A stretch of 64,000 bases of DNA, from the NCBI RefSeq assembly GCF_963678635.1, contig NC_087062.1, positions 100,797,209 through 100,861,208 on the forward strand, in the 5' to 3' direction. Positions 33,661 to 44,831 of this stretch are shown piece after piece. The notes beneath the pieces are model-generated. The model was not told the DNA's origin. It saw only the letters and a program-made list of their open reading frames with translations, and searched no databases. A program made the translations under genes and the position numbers. This stretch comes from Symsagittifera roscoffensis (taxonomy: Eukaryota > Xenacoelomorpha > Acoela > Convolutidae). Each line of letters begins with the position of its first letter. Position 1 is the first letter of the stretch.

Positions 33661-33998
33661 TGGAACCTGATCTAAACTACATTTTATGATTGGATAAATT
33701 AGATATTTTACCAATGTAAAGTATTTAATATTAACCAATCATGATCCATCTAACTAACAATCCACTTATTTGTAAGTGCTGAAATTACTTGTAATTTCAG
33801 CACCAGAGAGATTTGAATTTAACTTAGAAATTAGTTGACTCTCCAAGAAGACTTCAGCAACCGCAATAAACCAGTATACCCTAGATCTATTGAGCCTAGC
33901 AGAGACTAGTTAAACAGCCTGAGACTAGATAGTATAAGAGTAAGATTAGGATTGGTATTAGACTAAGAAGTTGCACGAATCTATCCGGCCGAAAATAA
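33661..33998 (+). repeat. Element 2 5' LTR (minimum extent)
   Basis: The first 338 bp align colinearly with both LTR copies of element 1, starting TGGAACCTGATC. They carry the 28-bp near-palindrome at 33776-33803 (centre TT instead of AA). The inner boundary is not defined, because no second LTR copy extends past this point. Confidence 0.85.
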
Positions 33999-34158
33999 GA
34001 TAGCGTGACGAGCAGACGGTGTACCCTATCCGAAATTACTCTATGAGTTATACCCTTCGGTCCTAACTCATCTGGTGCGACCATAAGTCTCGAACAAGAC
34101 CTTAATAGCTTAGAATTAACCAAAAAATAGATTAGAATTTAGACAAAACATTTACAAA

Positions 34159-34392
34159 ATGTTATACGACGATAATTTAATCGAAATGTCTCTACGACTC
34201 AATAGATCAAAACCAATATTCCGAACGATAAGAGAACTACCCGGAATTGCAAGAAGACCTCGAACCAGAGACGACATACGACAAAGTAGAAACATACCAT
34301 ATAGTTATATGGTAGTTCGGCAAAAGCCAACACAAACTTTTGTATTTAGAATACTACTAGCATTGAATTTAGATTTTCATTTGCAAACATAA
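34159..34392 (+). CDS. 77-codon leader ORF, element 2
   Basis: Intact frame from ATG to TAA matching the element 1 leader ORF in start, stop and length. Residues around PRTRDDIRQSRN and KPTQTF are unchanged. Differences fall mostly at similar residues (Ile/Leu, Val/Ile, Leu/Met). It sits about 930 bp upstream of ORF1 and could be a small regulatory protein, or an upstream ORF that tunes translation of gag. It could also be LTR sequence that happens to be open. No family is recognised. Confidence 0.45.
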   Translation: MLYDDNLIEMSLRLNRSKPIFRTIRELPGIARRPRTRDDIRQSRNIPYSYMVVRQKPTQTFVFRILLALNLDFHLQT

Positions 34393-34720
34393 AATTTTGA
34401 AGTCAATCTTCAAAATCATTTCAGGCGCTAAACAAAATTATTAATATACAATAACGATTGATAAAAAGATCTCAGATCGTTTTCCTAAGTTCTGCAGTAA
34501 TATACAAAATATGTTTGAAAAATATTTATTGGAAAATCAAAATAAAAATTAGTAGTATGACAATAAATGGTTAGTAATCATAAATCATCCTGTTGTTCCA
34601 GCTTCACCACCTAAACATAACAGCATTCATAAGCTCACTAATATCATAAAAACACTAAATCTTTTCTTTACACAAATTTAAATAATTATTTAAACTTAAA
34701 TTCACTTAATTTTAAAATCA

Positions 34721-34805
34721 GATCATCAAGGCTTATCCTTGGATCTTAAATCATTTTCTATTTAATAAAATTTAAAACTTGATCATCAAGGCCTCTCCTT
34801 GGATC
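34721..34805 (+). repeat. Leader direct-repeat pair, element 2
   Basis: Two 25-bp copies of GATCATCAAGGC...CCTTGGATC at 34721-34745 and 34781-34805. They are followed by GAACAATTTTGTTC, a 14-bp palindrome. The position between LTR and gag is where packaging or dimerisation signals lie in retroelements; that role is inference. Confidence 0.55.
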
Positions 34806-35320
34806 AAAAAGAACAATTTTGTTCTCCCCCACCCACTTAGCTAGTGTCTAACGACCTCAAACGTCGATTCACTATCCAACCCTTTCTAAAAACCCAGGAC
34901 TAACAGAAATTTTTAAACAAAACCAATCATTCAAATTAGGATAAACAGTGAAGAACTTCGGTTATTCATCCTTCACTTGATCCCCCCTCTTACCAGACCC
35001 AGGATAAATCTTAGACTTAGTAAGTTTAAAATAGTATCTAACGAACTACTCGCGTTCTAATTATACCTGAACCTTGTGGATCGATTTACTATTCTCCAAC
35101 CCTGAACACAATCACTACCCTTAAGTAAGATTAAGTAAGTTAACACCTTAGCTTATACTAGCCACGAGAAGGTATAAAATCATTCTTCGGAATCGATATA
35201 CTTTTCTCTCCAACCCTGAACAAATAGACCCAGGTTAGGCTAACCAAAAAATCGTAAGGACTAACAGTCTAAGTAATAGAAATCATTTAACAACCTTTTG
35301 CATCCGTCATCCTAAACCTT

Positions 35321-35788
35321 ATGTCATTTAAAAACCTAGGAAATAAACAAACAATCGTTTTACACAATTGTGAAATAGATAACAAAAAATACGATCTTGT
35401 AATCACACCTCACACACAAACAGTTGGATATATCAGAACAAAACGACAAACACTAAAAAGAAAAATAATAACCAAACAAAGACAAATTACACGAAAAAGA
35501 TTTTCCAAAAACCGCAACGCAGTTTCAGAATCAGAAACCAACAGTTTAGACGAACTTTATAAATTAAAAGAATCTATAGATAAAAATTGCCCCATTCACG
35601 ATCAATTATATTTTTCCGACTCAGAAACAACTTCAAATTCATCAAAAAGAGGAAAAAGAAGAATAAAAAAGCAATATAAACACAAACCAGTGCATTTATA
35701 CAATTGGAATCAACCAATTAGACACATTGATAATTATATATTAACAGTCATCAAACGAAAAAATGAGCTCAACACACACCCCAGGTGA
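35321..35788 (+). CDS. Basic ORF1 upstream of gag, element 2
   Basis: An intact 155-residue frame (MSFKNLGNKQTIVLHNCEID start) overlapping the gag start by 26 nt in a different frame. The predicted protein is strongly basic in two blocks (about residues 40-66 and 108-122), with a Ser/Glu/Asp-rich stretch between. The final residues differ from element 1 because the overlap with gag has diverged. An extra gene upstream of gag is not part of the standard gypsy or retrovirus plan. A nucleic-acid-binding or regulatory role is a guess from composition. Confidence 0.65.
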   Translation: MSFKNLGNKQTIVLHNCEIDNKKYDLVITPHTQTVGYIRTKRQTLKRKIITKQRQITRKRFSKNRNAVSESETNSLDELYKLKESIDKNCPIHDQLYFSDSETTSNSSKRGKRRIKKQYKHKPVHLYNWNQPIRHIDNYILTVIKRKNELNTHPR

Positions 35789-38700
35789 AGAAAGTCCAGA
35801 TGATGATGATATCTTCCCCTTTATAGTAGATGCAACCACTGATAGAGGACAGCATATATTTTGCAAAAATTTACTTTTAAATTTATTTGAACCCGGAATC
35901 AGTCCATGTAAAACAGAGTTCCCAGATGTAAAAATCAAAAGACAAATTATCGATCACTATCTAAAAGATATATGTAACCTAACACAACAATACGGAATCT
36001 ACTCCATAGAATTCAGTTCAACAAATCAGAATCACAGTAAATATATAATTCAAACAGACGACCTTGATTTAGAATTTTCAAAAGTATTCACAGAATATAT
36101 AAAAAGCATCCAATATCATAACTCACAAAGAGCAAACTCCATATTCACTAATGAAGTTTTTGCAATAATATTTAGTTATATCTCAATATTAGAAAACGAA
36201 ATCCCAATCACAAATGTTTCACCGACAGAAACATCGAAACATATAAGAGTACGACATGAAATCACACTACTCTCTAGTTTTCTAAATATAATTAAAGAAA
36301 ATTTCACGAAAGATGAAGTTTCACAACATACAAAACACGACTTACAAAAAATTTTGGCATGGTTCATAATAGATTATTTCACACATAATATTGATTTAAT
36401 TTCACAAGCAAGAAAAAATTTTAGACCCCAAAACTCAAACGATGATACTGCCATCACAGAACAATCAGACTATGTTTGGGACCCCGAATGGTCTCATTCC
36501 GCATTCATAAATTTCCCACAATCAATCTCAAGTCAAGCAATAAGTACGATATCTTACGTAAGAGATTATGTAAGAGTAATACCATTAACCATTGATGCAA
36601 CACCATTAAACTATAATACATTTTTACCCGATATGCAAAATAATAGTTTAAACTCCACAGTCATACACAATGAAAACCTCAATGGAACTAGAAATCTTAC
36701 TCAACAAGATATCCAGACACCATCACACTTCATAAATGAAGAAATCGTACACACAACAACTACACAACAAAGTATTTCACCAATACGTCCAAATTTAACA
36801 ACACCAAGAAATACAAACCCTTCACAAACACAGGTAACCTTACAATCAACCGTTAAACCTTCGGTTGCCCCAAAATATTCACACATGGATTACCAAACAT
36901 ACAGACCCATGACAATACCGTCAAAAACACGCAAAACGTTCACTAAAAACAATTTTGCAGACCATAATTATAATTACACACAACCATCAAAAACAAATTA
37001 TCAACCACGAAAAAATTTTAGTAATTATACAAGACCTCGAAACTGGGATAACCCAATAGCACAAACTAATTCAGTAAATTTTCAAACAAATTTACATCCT
37101 TCACAGGATCATAGTGAAAATTATCCATTTTTTCAACAAAATAAAAATAAAAAACAAACATCTTATCAAATGGATTACTTATCCTCAGATGATGATTTCT
37201 TACAACCAGATATATTTGCACCCCATAATCAAAAATATCGTGGACAAAGAGTACAGAAACCACATACAAATCATAGAATTTTTTCTCCAAAACCAATAGA
37301 TACACAAAATCAACAACCAATTCAGCAACAAAACCCAATTAATTCACAATCTTTTCCACCAATTCAACCACAAAACCCAATTATCACACACTCGTATCAA
37401 CCAACACAAATGCAAAATGAAATACCACTCCCATATTATCTTCAACAACACGAAACAACAAGAAATCAACTTTCAAATTTTTCTCAAATGCCAAATGCAG
37501 CAGAATCATTACAAATGACAATGAATCCATACCTTATGGGTGGATCATCAATAACATCAAATAAACCTTTAATGGTATTCACAGGAACAGACCCTGAATA
37601 TTCTGTAGAAGACTATTTAAATGCAGTAACAGCAAATTTGATTTTAAATATAGGACCTGAACCAATTAATACGCCACTACATCAAAACTGGATACATCGA
37701 CGCACAGCGTTGATACAAACAACTTTAGACGGCGCAGCCCAAAAATGGTTTTCAGTATTGCCTATAGAAATAAAATCAAATTGGAAAAGGTTTACACAAC
37801 AATTTTCAAAAATGTTTGACTCCGAAAGAAACAAACAACAACAAAGAGTTTTATGTAATGAAATTCGCAGATTACCAAACGAAACCATCAAGCAATTAGC
37901 AGTACGAATCGAAACACTAGTTCGAAAAGCATATTCATTAAATACACATGACTATAAAAACACAAAGATGACAGAAATCTTAATGATGACCTTAACACCA
38001 CAATTAAGGAAAATAGCAATAAAAAAGAGAGCATCCCATCCTTCTTCAATTCGAGAACCCGATTTAGATTTTCGAAAACTAGTAGACAAACTAGAACAAG
38101 CAGAAATCACAATGAAACTCGAAGAAACAGAAAATCTGAAATTACAATACGTTAACAGAATTGAAACAGCTTCCACAAATATAAACAATATACAGGAATC
38201 AGATACAGACCTCGTTGAAAAAATCACTGAAATACTCAATATTTACGAAAAACACCCAAACTTTAAAGGCAAACCATCTTTCAAAAAATGGTGTAATTAT
38301 TGCCGACAATACGGACATAGTATTTCTGAATGTAGACAAAAACAGCAAGACAATCAAAATAAACCTCAAAAATATAAAGAACCAAATAAATCATTCTATC
38401 AATATATGAAGAAAGATCAAAATCTACCGAACAAAACTGTGTACAGCAACAACAGTTCAGGAAAACCACTCCCGAACAATACAAATTATACAAGAAATCA
38501 ATCACCATATAACTCAAGTTATAGAGGAAGATCACCAGAACGAAGAAATACGCAAAATTCATCACAAAATCACTACAATAGACCAAATAGTCGAAATAAC
38601 TACTCCAGATCAAATTCAAATACAACACGATTTGTTTCTAGATCTAATTCCCAATCAAGAAATAATTACTATCCAAACAATCAATCACGAAATTCATCAT

Positions 38701-39314
38701 ACAATAGGAATAGAAACTACTCCAATAATCGGAATAGAAGTTATTCAAACAACCGAAACCAGAATTACCCAAACAATCGATCAAGGAATAACTCATATAA
38801 TAGATCGAACTATAACAGACCAAACAATAATTACCAAAATAGATCACGAAATAATTCACAAAATCGACATTCAAGTTATAATAATCGTTATAGAAATTAT
38901 TCCCAATCACCACACAGGAATAATAACCATTATAATAATTCTAATAATCGCCATAGAAGTAGTACACCTAAACATCAAAGGAATATAAATCAAGTACAAT
39001 CAAATCCAGAAACAACATCAGACCCTCCAGGTATTGACGACACAGTAAATGATACGTTACAACTCAATCAAATAAACTGTGAATCATCAGACTCAGAAAG
39101 TGAAACAGAAAACACTATCTCCATCAATATGATAGCAATCGAAAATGACTATGAACCTATTATATATGAACAACCATTTTCATCACACATATATGAAAAT
39201 CAATCAGAACTCCTTCACAATTACTATATTGAACCCATACATTCCACACCGACGACGCAAAAAACTAATGAAATTAACACTACAAATCAACCCAATGAGA
39301 ATGACAAAACATAA
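35763..39314 (+). CDS. gag, element 2 (1,183 codons)
   Basis: Starts MSSTHTPGEESPDDDD, an acidic N terminus followed by about 280 residues of apparently folded sequence unlike known Gag domains. A Gln/Pro/Asn-rich linker follows (about residues 330-600). The retrotransposon-gag-like helical domain lies at about 604-780 (FTGTDPEYSVEDYL, GAAQKWFSVLP), and a CCHC zinc knuckle has Cys844, Cys847, His852 and Cys857. A long Arg/Asn/Ser/Tyr-rich region (about 870-1080) precedes an acidic tail. Typical gypsy Gag proteins are 300-500 residues, so this one is more than twice that. The TAA ending the frame replaces a Lys codon of element 1, and the same frame continues into protease, so the original product was probably Gag-Pro-Pol. 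Confidence 0.85.
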   Translation: MSSTHTPGEESPDDDDIFPFIVDATTDRGQHIFCKNLLLNLFEPGISPCKTEFPDVKIKRQIIDHYLKDICNLTQQYGIYSIEFSSTNQNHSKYIIQTDDLDLEFSKVFTEYIKSIQYHNSQRANSIFTNEVFAIIFSYISILENEIPITNVSPTETSKHIRVRHEITLLSSFLNIIKENFTKDEVSQHTKHDLQKILAWFIIDYFTHNIDLISQARKNFRPQNSNDDTAITEQSDYVWDPEWSHSAFINFPQSISSQAISTISYVRDYVRVIPLTIDATPLNYNTFLPDMQNNSLNSTVIHNENLNGTRNLTQQDIQTPSHFINEEIVHTTTTQQSISPIRPNLTTPRNTNPSQTQVTLQSTVKPSVAPKYSHMDYQTYRPMTIPSKTRKTFTKNNFADHNYNYTQPSKTNYQPRKNFSNYTRPRNWDNPIAQTNSVNFQTNLHPSQDHSENYPFFQQNKNKKQTSYQMDYLSSDDDFLQPDIFAPHNQKYRGQRVQKPHTNHRIFSPKPIDTQNQQPIQQQNPINSQSFPPIQPQNPIITHSYQPTQMQNEIPLPYYLQQHETTRNQLSNFSQMPNAAESLQMTMNPYLMGGSSITSNKPLMVFTGTDPEYSVEDYLNAVTANLILNIGPEPINTPLHQNWIHRRTALIQTTLDGAAQKWFSVLPIEIKSNWKRFTQQFSKMFDSERNKQQQRVLCNEIRRLPNETIKQLAVRIETLVRKAYSLNTHDYKNTKMTEILMMTLTPQLRKIAIKKRASHPSSIREPDLDFRKLVDKLEQAEITMKLEETENLKLQYVNRIETASTNINNIQESDTDLVEKITEILNIYEKHPNFKGKPSFKKWCNYCRQYGHSISECRQKQQDNQNKPQKYKEPNKSFYQYMKKDQNLPNKTVYSNNSSGKPLPNNTNYTRNQSPYNSSYRGRSPERRNTQNSSQNHYNRPNSRNNYSRSNSNTTRFVSRSNSQSRNNYYPNNQSRNSSYNRNRNYSNNRNRSYSNNRNQNYPNNRSRNNSYNRSNYNRPNNNYQNRSRNNSQNRHSSYNNRYRNYSQSPHRNNNHYNNSNNRHRSSTPKHQRNINQVQSNPETTSDPPGIDDTVNDTLQLNQINCESSDSESETENTISINMIAIENDYEPIIYEQPFSSHIYENQSELLHNYYIEPIHSTPTTQKTNEINTTNQPNENDKT

Positions 39315-39958
39315 TGCTTGAATACAAATCACATCTATCAAAACATACAAAAAGAACAACCCAAAGAAAAAGTTTGGACAATACCATTTCTTTTAGAAAG
39401 TCCAAGAAGCAAAGAATTTCAACCACCAGATCTTGAAATTGATTTTCTAATTGATTCAGGAGCATAATCAAATATAATAAACATTCCCACATGGAATGAA
39501 ATAAAAACCTTACACCCAAAGCTAACACCTCTTGAAACCTCCAGTAAACTAGCAACAGCACAAGGATCAACATTGGTAAACTATGGAAAAATTCAATTAT
39601 TTCTTCTCCCCACAAGAACAATGGAGCAAAACAAAATTTTAACCAAACCATTTAAACAAATATTCCACATCACTGATATTAAACACAATATCATTGGAAT
39701 ACCATTTATCTCTAAATATATACCAACAATCAACATCTTGATAGTAAAATATTAATCAAAGATAAATATACAAAAACAAAAGACACATCCCTAACATTTT
39801 TTCAAAGATTAAATAAACAACCACCATTCTTTTCAAAATTTTATCCAATATATAACCAACAAAGAAAACACCTGAAACCACTATCAGGAAACATCTATAA
39901 TTTTTCAATCAAAAAAGTTCACCAATATGATAAAAAACAAAACAAACAAAAATTTTAT
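39315..39958 (+). pseudogene. Aspartic protease region, element 2
   Basis: Continues in the gag reading frame and carries the DSGA active-site motif. A TAA immediately after that motif occupies a Glu codon of element 1. Further on, near 39740, a one-base loss moves the remaining sequence into the frame used by the pol ORF. The two lesions plus the gag stop explain why protease is not joined to either neighbour. The lesions differ from those of element 1, so they arose after the copies separated. Confidence 0.82.
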
Positions 39959-42900
39959 ATGTCAGATTTTGAATTCAAACCTACTCATAAGTTTTTCAAA
40001 ATCACAATCTCATCAATAAAATATTTGAAAAACTCGAATTCAGATATTATTTCTCTACATGTATACAACAATACACCCTATCAAGTAACACTACCTTTAG
40101 GACTTTTAGGCTATTGCGAAACCAACGCTACAATATCACCGATACACGAAAAAGCGTATCGCGTAAATAATATACTCCAATTACTAGATATTTGTCAATC
40201 CACAATTCTTAATGAAGAATTATCCATAAATAATATAATAAGTAACGAAAAAAGAAATACGGATTATTTCACAAAAACCCCATATTTCAAACCGACATTC
40301 AACATAAATAACTACACAGAGAATCAACAGAAATTTTTAACAATGTTTAATTTCCAACATTCACAAATAACACAAGACGAACTTGAAAAATTAGCCAGAC
40401 AGCTAATTAAATATTCATCAGTCTATGCAACATCCAAATTTGATGTTGGCAAAATCAGCTCATCACTACATCTCCCATTAAAACCAGACGCAGTTTTCAA
40501 AAAACAAAGAGCAAGTAAAGTACCAATTCATTTACACGATAAAGTAAACAGATTACTCGACATTTTAGAACAATACAACATTATATCACCAGTAAATAAA
40601 GAAGAACAACCAAAAGGCAACACATTTATCAACCCCGTTATCATTCTAGCTAAAGGAGAATCATTAAAAATCGTTCTCGACGCTAGATACCTCAACTCAC
40701 TCATAGATGAATCAAAGTGTAATTGGCCTATTGAACCAATACAAGTTATTTTAACAAAAATAAACGGAAAATACTTTACAACCGCAGATATGAATAGTGC
40801 ATACAATCAAATGCCATTAGATGAACAATCGCGACGTTTAACACAATTTGTTATTGGAAACCAACAGTATGAATTCAACCGCTTATTCTATGGAATATCC
40901 ATAGGACCAGCAGCATTTTCAGCTTTTATGAGCAAAATTTTTCGACCACTAATACTCAAGAAAAACGCAATCACCTATTTAGACGATGTTTTTATGCAAT
41001 CACAGACTAAAGAAGAAATGTTCAATGTTTTAGAACATAATCACCAAATACTTCAGAACGAAAATCTGAAGGCCGCCCCCGATAAATCACACTTCTTTTT
41101 GACAAGAGTTAAATTCTTAGGACATAATATAGAAAGAAAAACAATCACTCCATTGAAATCACGTATAGACGCTATTCAAAAACTCCAACCACCAACAAAT
41201 AAAAAGAAAATCCAAGAATTCCTTGGAATGTTAAACTTTTTAAGCAAATATGTTTATAAAATGCAATTATATCTACGACCATTCTATAATATACTTAGAC
41301 AACAAAATAATTTTGAATGGAACACAGAACATCAAGCACGATTTGAAGAAATTAAAAAACTTCTAACTGAACAAATCTCAAACACAATTCCAGATTCAAA
41401 TCAACCATTTTATGCAATGTGCGATGCTTCGAACTTTGGCATCGGCGCAGCATTATTACAATCACATAATGGTACAAATAAAATGAACCTCATATCAGCA
41501 AATTCTCGATTATTCACTCAAGCAGAGCTACGACTCTCAACTCTAATGAGAGAATGTACAGCCATAATATATACACTAACAGAATATGAATTTCTGATAC
41601 TTGGATCAAAACATCCCACAGTTCTATTCACAGACCATAAACCAATCATTTTCCTTTTTACACAAAAGTCTAATCCAAACCACCGAGTTTATAGATTTCA
41701 ACTAATTTTAATGAAATTCCCAAACTTACATATAGTTTGGACCGCAGGAAAAAATCTTGCATTACCAGACACCTTAAGTCGAAATACGCCACCTGAATTA
41801 CTTACACGTAAAACCACAGTTGAAATTCCCAAAAATATAAAATTCTACCTTGCAAAAAACGAAACATCACCCCGACTAGAATGCAAATATGCAGTAAAAA
41901 CTGACGTTGAACAATCACAGATAAACAATCTACAACACTTCCCACTTTATTTAGATTGTCAGAATAATCACTATGAAGTTGACCTACTTGGAACATCAAC
42001 TTTTAAACCAATCCCATATTCACAATGGATAAAAAATAACACCCAACAAAAAAGAGTAAAACAACACTCGCATAAAAAAGACCTTTTTCCACTAATTGAA
42101 AAAGAAAACCTAACTGATAAAATAAATTTATCAGGACCACAAACAAACGATTCAAAATACACAATAAATCAAGTTTTTGATCTCCATGACCCACTTGATA
42201 CAATACCCTTATCTAAATTAGAAATTGAAAACATATTTCTCCCCCCAACAGAAACAATTACAATTTCAACATTGAAACAATACCAAAATCTTGACCCAGT
42301 AATTAGACAACTAAAATCATGGCACAAATATAAAACTAAACCCGTCAAGGCAGATACAACTATTTTAGGAAATAAAACACTCCTCCGATATTTTCGAAAA
42401 TTCAATAATACAACAATTAACGAAAACAAAGACCTTCTAGAATACAAATTAAATGAATCTACAGTTCCCTGTCTCCCTCTAAGTATGATTCTCATAGCTT
42501 TTAATATTTCACATACACAAAATATTAAAGGACACTCTGGATCAGAGAAAACGTATTCAAATTTTATACAAAACTTTTATTTCCCAAATGCACCAATTTG
42601 GATAAAAGTACTATGCAATGACTGTATAGTATGTCAACTAAATAAACCTTACCCAAATCAAAAACAAATAGCACAGAAACAAGATTTTAAAGGACAAAGT
42701 TTGTACTTTAACCATCGTATCTCATTTGATACTAAAGGACCAATTTCACCCTCATCAGAAGGAAATTCCTACATCATGGTAATTGTTGACGCATTTACAC
42801 ATTATGTAGCACTTAACCCAGTACCACATTGTAACGCTTATTACGCTTACACAACACTCTATGAACACTGGATAGCCAAATTCGGACTACCAGAAATTTT

Positions 42901-44008
42901 AGTTACAGACAACGGTACAGAATTCATAAATAATGAAATCATTACACTATGTCATCTATATAACATCAAACACAAACCACGTACATCTCACGCACCTTAG
43001 ACAAACGGCTTAGTCGAAGGTATGAACCGTTCATTACAAGAATATCTCAGATGTATCAACAATGGAAATGATACAAGATACACCGAATGGTCAGCAGATG
43101 TAAAATTATTTCCCTTAGCATATAATTCACAAATTACGACAACTCTAGGAATGTCACCATATGAAATGGTTTTTAAACAAAAGCCACGCAAACCAATAAT
43201 GTTTACAGCAAACTCTCATAAAAACGCACAAGGTTATTGTCAACCAAATAAAGACTCAATCTGTTATAACCTACCTTTACATACACACGATGAAGATCAT
43301 TTTCATTACCCACAAATTCTTAAACTAGCCTCCGGTACACACACCGAATGGATTTTAAACAGAGATAAAAAACACAATGAAATTTACCAAAAAGTAACAA
43401 AAAAGTTGTTACAAAGGCAAAACATTAATGAACAAATAAATTCACGCTTTACACCAGCCTCCGATTTAAAAATTGGAACATTTGTTTTAATACCCAATTT
43501 TAATACTCAAAAAGGAATTTCTAAAAAATTACAACCCCTTCGTAAAGGACCATACCAAATAATTGCAAAACCCACTGATGTCACATATAAAATCACCGAC
43601 TCAGACAAAAAAGAAATCGTTCAACACCGAAATAACCTATTACCTTATTATCCAAAAGAATACGCACTCCGCGAACTAACTCAATTATATTCTTTTACAG
43701 GTTTACAAGTTATTCAAAATGACCCACATACAGAAAATACAACAAAGGAACAAAAAGATTTTCACCTCAAAAACCAAATAACAAAATCAACCACCAGAAA
43801 AAACAATACAAAAAATCTAGATCAAAATACATCTCAAAAAGAAAGAAAAAATAGAAAAATGACAGAACAAATAATACCCCAAGAACAAATTGACAAATCA
43901 GAACATAGAGAGTCGTCACGACTTAGAAACCAACCACGTAAAAATTATAAATTATTCATCCCACAATCTAAAATATTAAAGAAAGTCGAATTTCAAAAAC
44001 AACTTTAA
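39959..44008 (+). pseudogene. pol: reverse transcriptase, RNase H and integrase, element 2
   Basis: The frame 39959-43000 is open for 1,013 codons, ended by TAG at 42998, and continues in frame from 43001 to 44008. RT has KIVLDARYLN and YLDD at residues 340-343. RNase H shows CDASNFGIGAALLQ and FTDHKPI. Integrase has the zinc-binding Cys pair (CNDCIVCQ) and core Asp924 (FDTKGP) and Asp984 (VTDNGTEF). The catalytic Glu (GLVEG) is encoded six codons beyond the stop. A GPY/F module and a basic tail follow. The stop replaces a Trp codon kept by element 1, so the enzyme would lack its third catalytic residue. RT and integrase features place the element in Ty3/gypsy. Confidence 0.9.
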
Positions 44009-44600
44009 TTTTGTATTTCACAATCTTAGACCTTTGAAACATTTTGTATTTTCATTTTTCAAAATAACATGCTGACAAACACGCAGCGATTCTAGTTCAA
44101 AATTAGCCAATAGGATTCATCCAATCCGTCACCTTCTCTAACTCTAACACAAACCAACTAGACGAATGATATTAAACTCCAGGCATATCTATAACTATAA
44201 CTTTACGACCTCCAGGTCAAAAATAAGCAAACCACTCCAACTTGACAACTAAAATAAATAACACCATAATATCATAACCCTCCATTATCTAATAAACCAA
44301 AGATCAACAATATTTCCCCAACTCAGCCCTCAAATACCCCCCAAACAAATATGTTAAATTAGCCTAAAGTAAAAGAACGACCATTTTAATTAGCCTAAAG
44401 TATAAAAATCTCAAAAATACCCCAGATCATTTGACAAATGAAAATAAAGACAAAGAAGACCTCCCGATCACCATAAAAATTGCCCCCAAAAATTTTTCAC
44501 AAAACTCAACCCACTTGTCAAAAAACCAATAAATAATCCGACCACACTTGAAAATTGCCCCAAACAACAAAAAATATTCGATCAAGAAGTCATTTCTTAA
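44009..44600 (+). other. Non-coding spacer between pol and small ORFs, element 2
   Basis: No conserved frame. It contains the duplicated TTAGCCTAAAGTA motif (about 44355 and 44391), also found in element 1. A transcriptional or splice signal for the env-region mRNAs may lie here but is not identifiable. Confidence 0.5.
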
Positions 44601-44831
44601 ATGCTCTTCTATCAAACAGTCACAAAAATTATCACAAACCTCAAACAATTTTTTACGATACTTGAAACTTTCATAATATTTCTTTTTGATATCCTTGAAT
44701 CTTTTCTAATAATCTTTATCATTTTTTGTAATATTTTTTTAATTTTCTACACTATATTCGAAATATTTCTCCAACTTTCAAAAACCCTTGATTATATCCA
44801 CAGGTACGATTCATACAACTTGTCTAAATGA
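44601..44831 (+). CDS. Small hydrophobic ORF (76 aa), element 2
   Basis: ATG-initiated frame, overwhelmingly Ile, Phe and Leu (for example FIIFLFDILESFLIIFIIF), predicting one or two membrane segments and ending with a short polar tail (YIHRYDSYNLSK). Its stop overlaps the next ORF start (ATGA at 44828). The element 1 copy keeps the start and pattern but has a nonsense codon after CNIF. AT-rich non-coding DNA can mimic such sequence, so the coding status is tentative. Confidence 0.4.
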   Translation: MLFYQTVTKIITNLKQFFTILETFIIFLFDILESFLIIFIIFCNIFLIFYTIFEIFLQLSKTLDYIHRYDSYNLSK

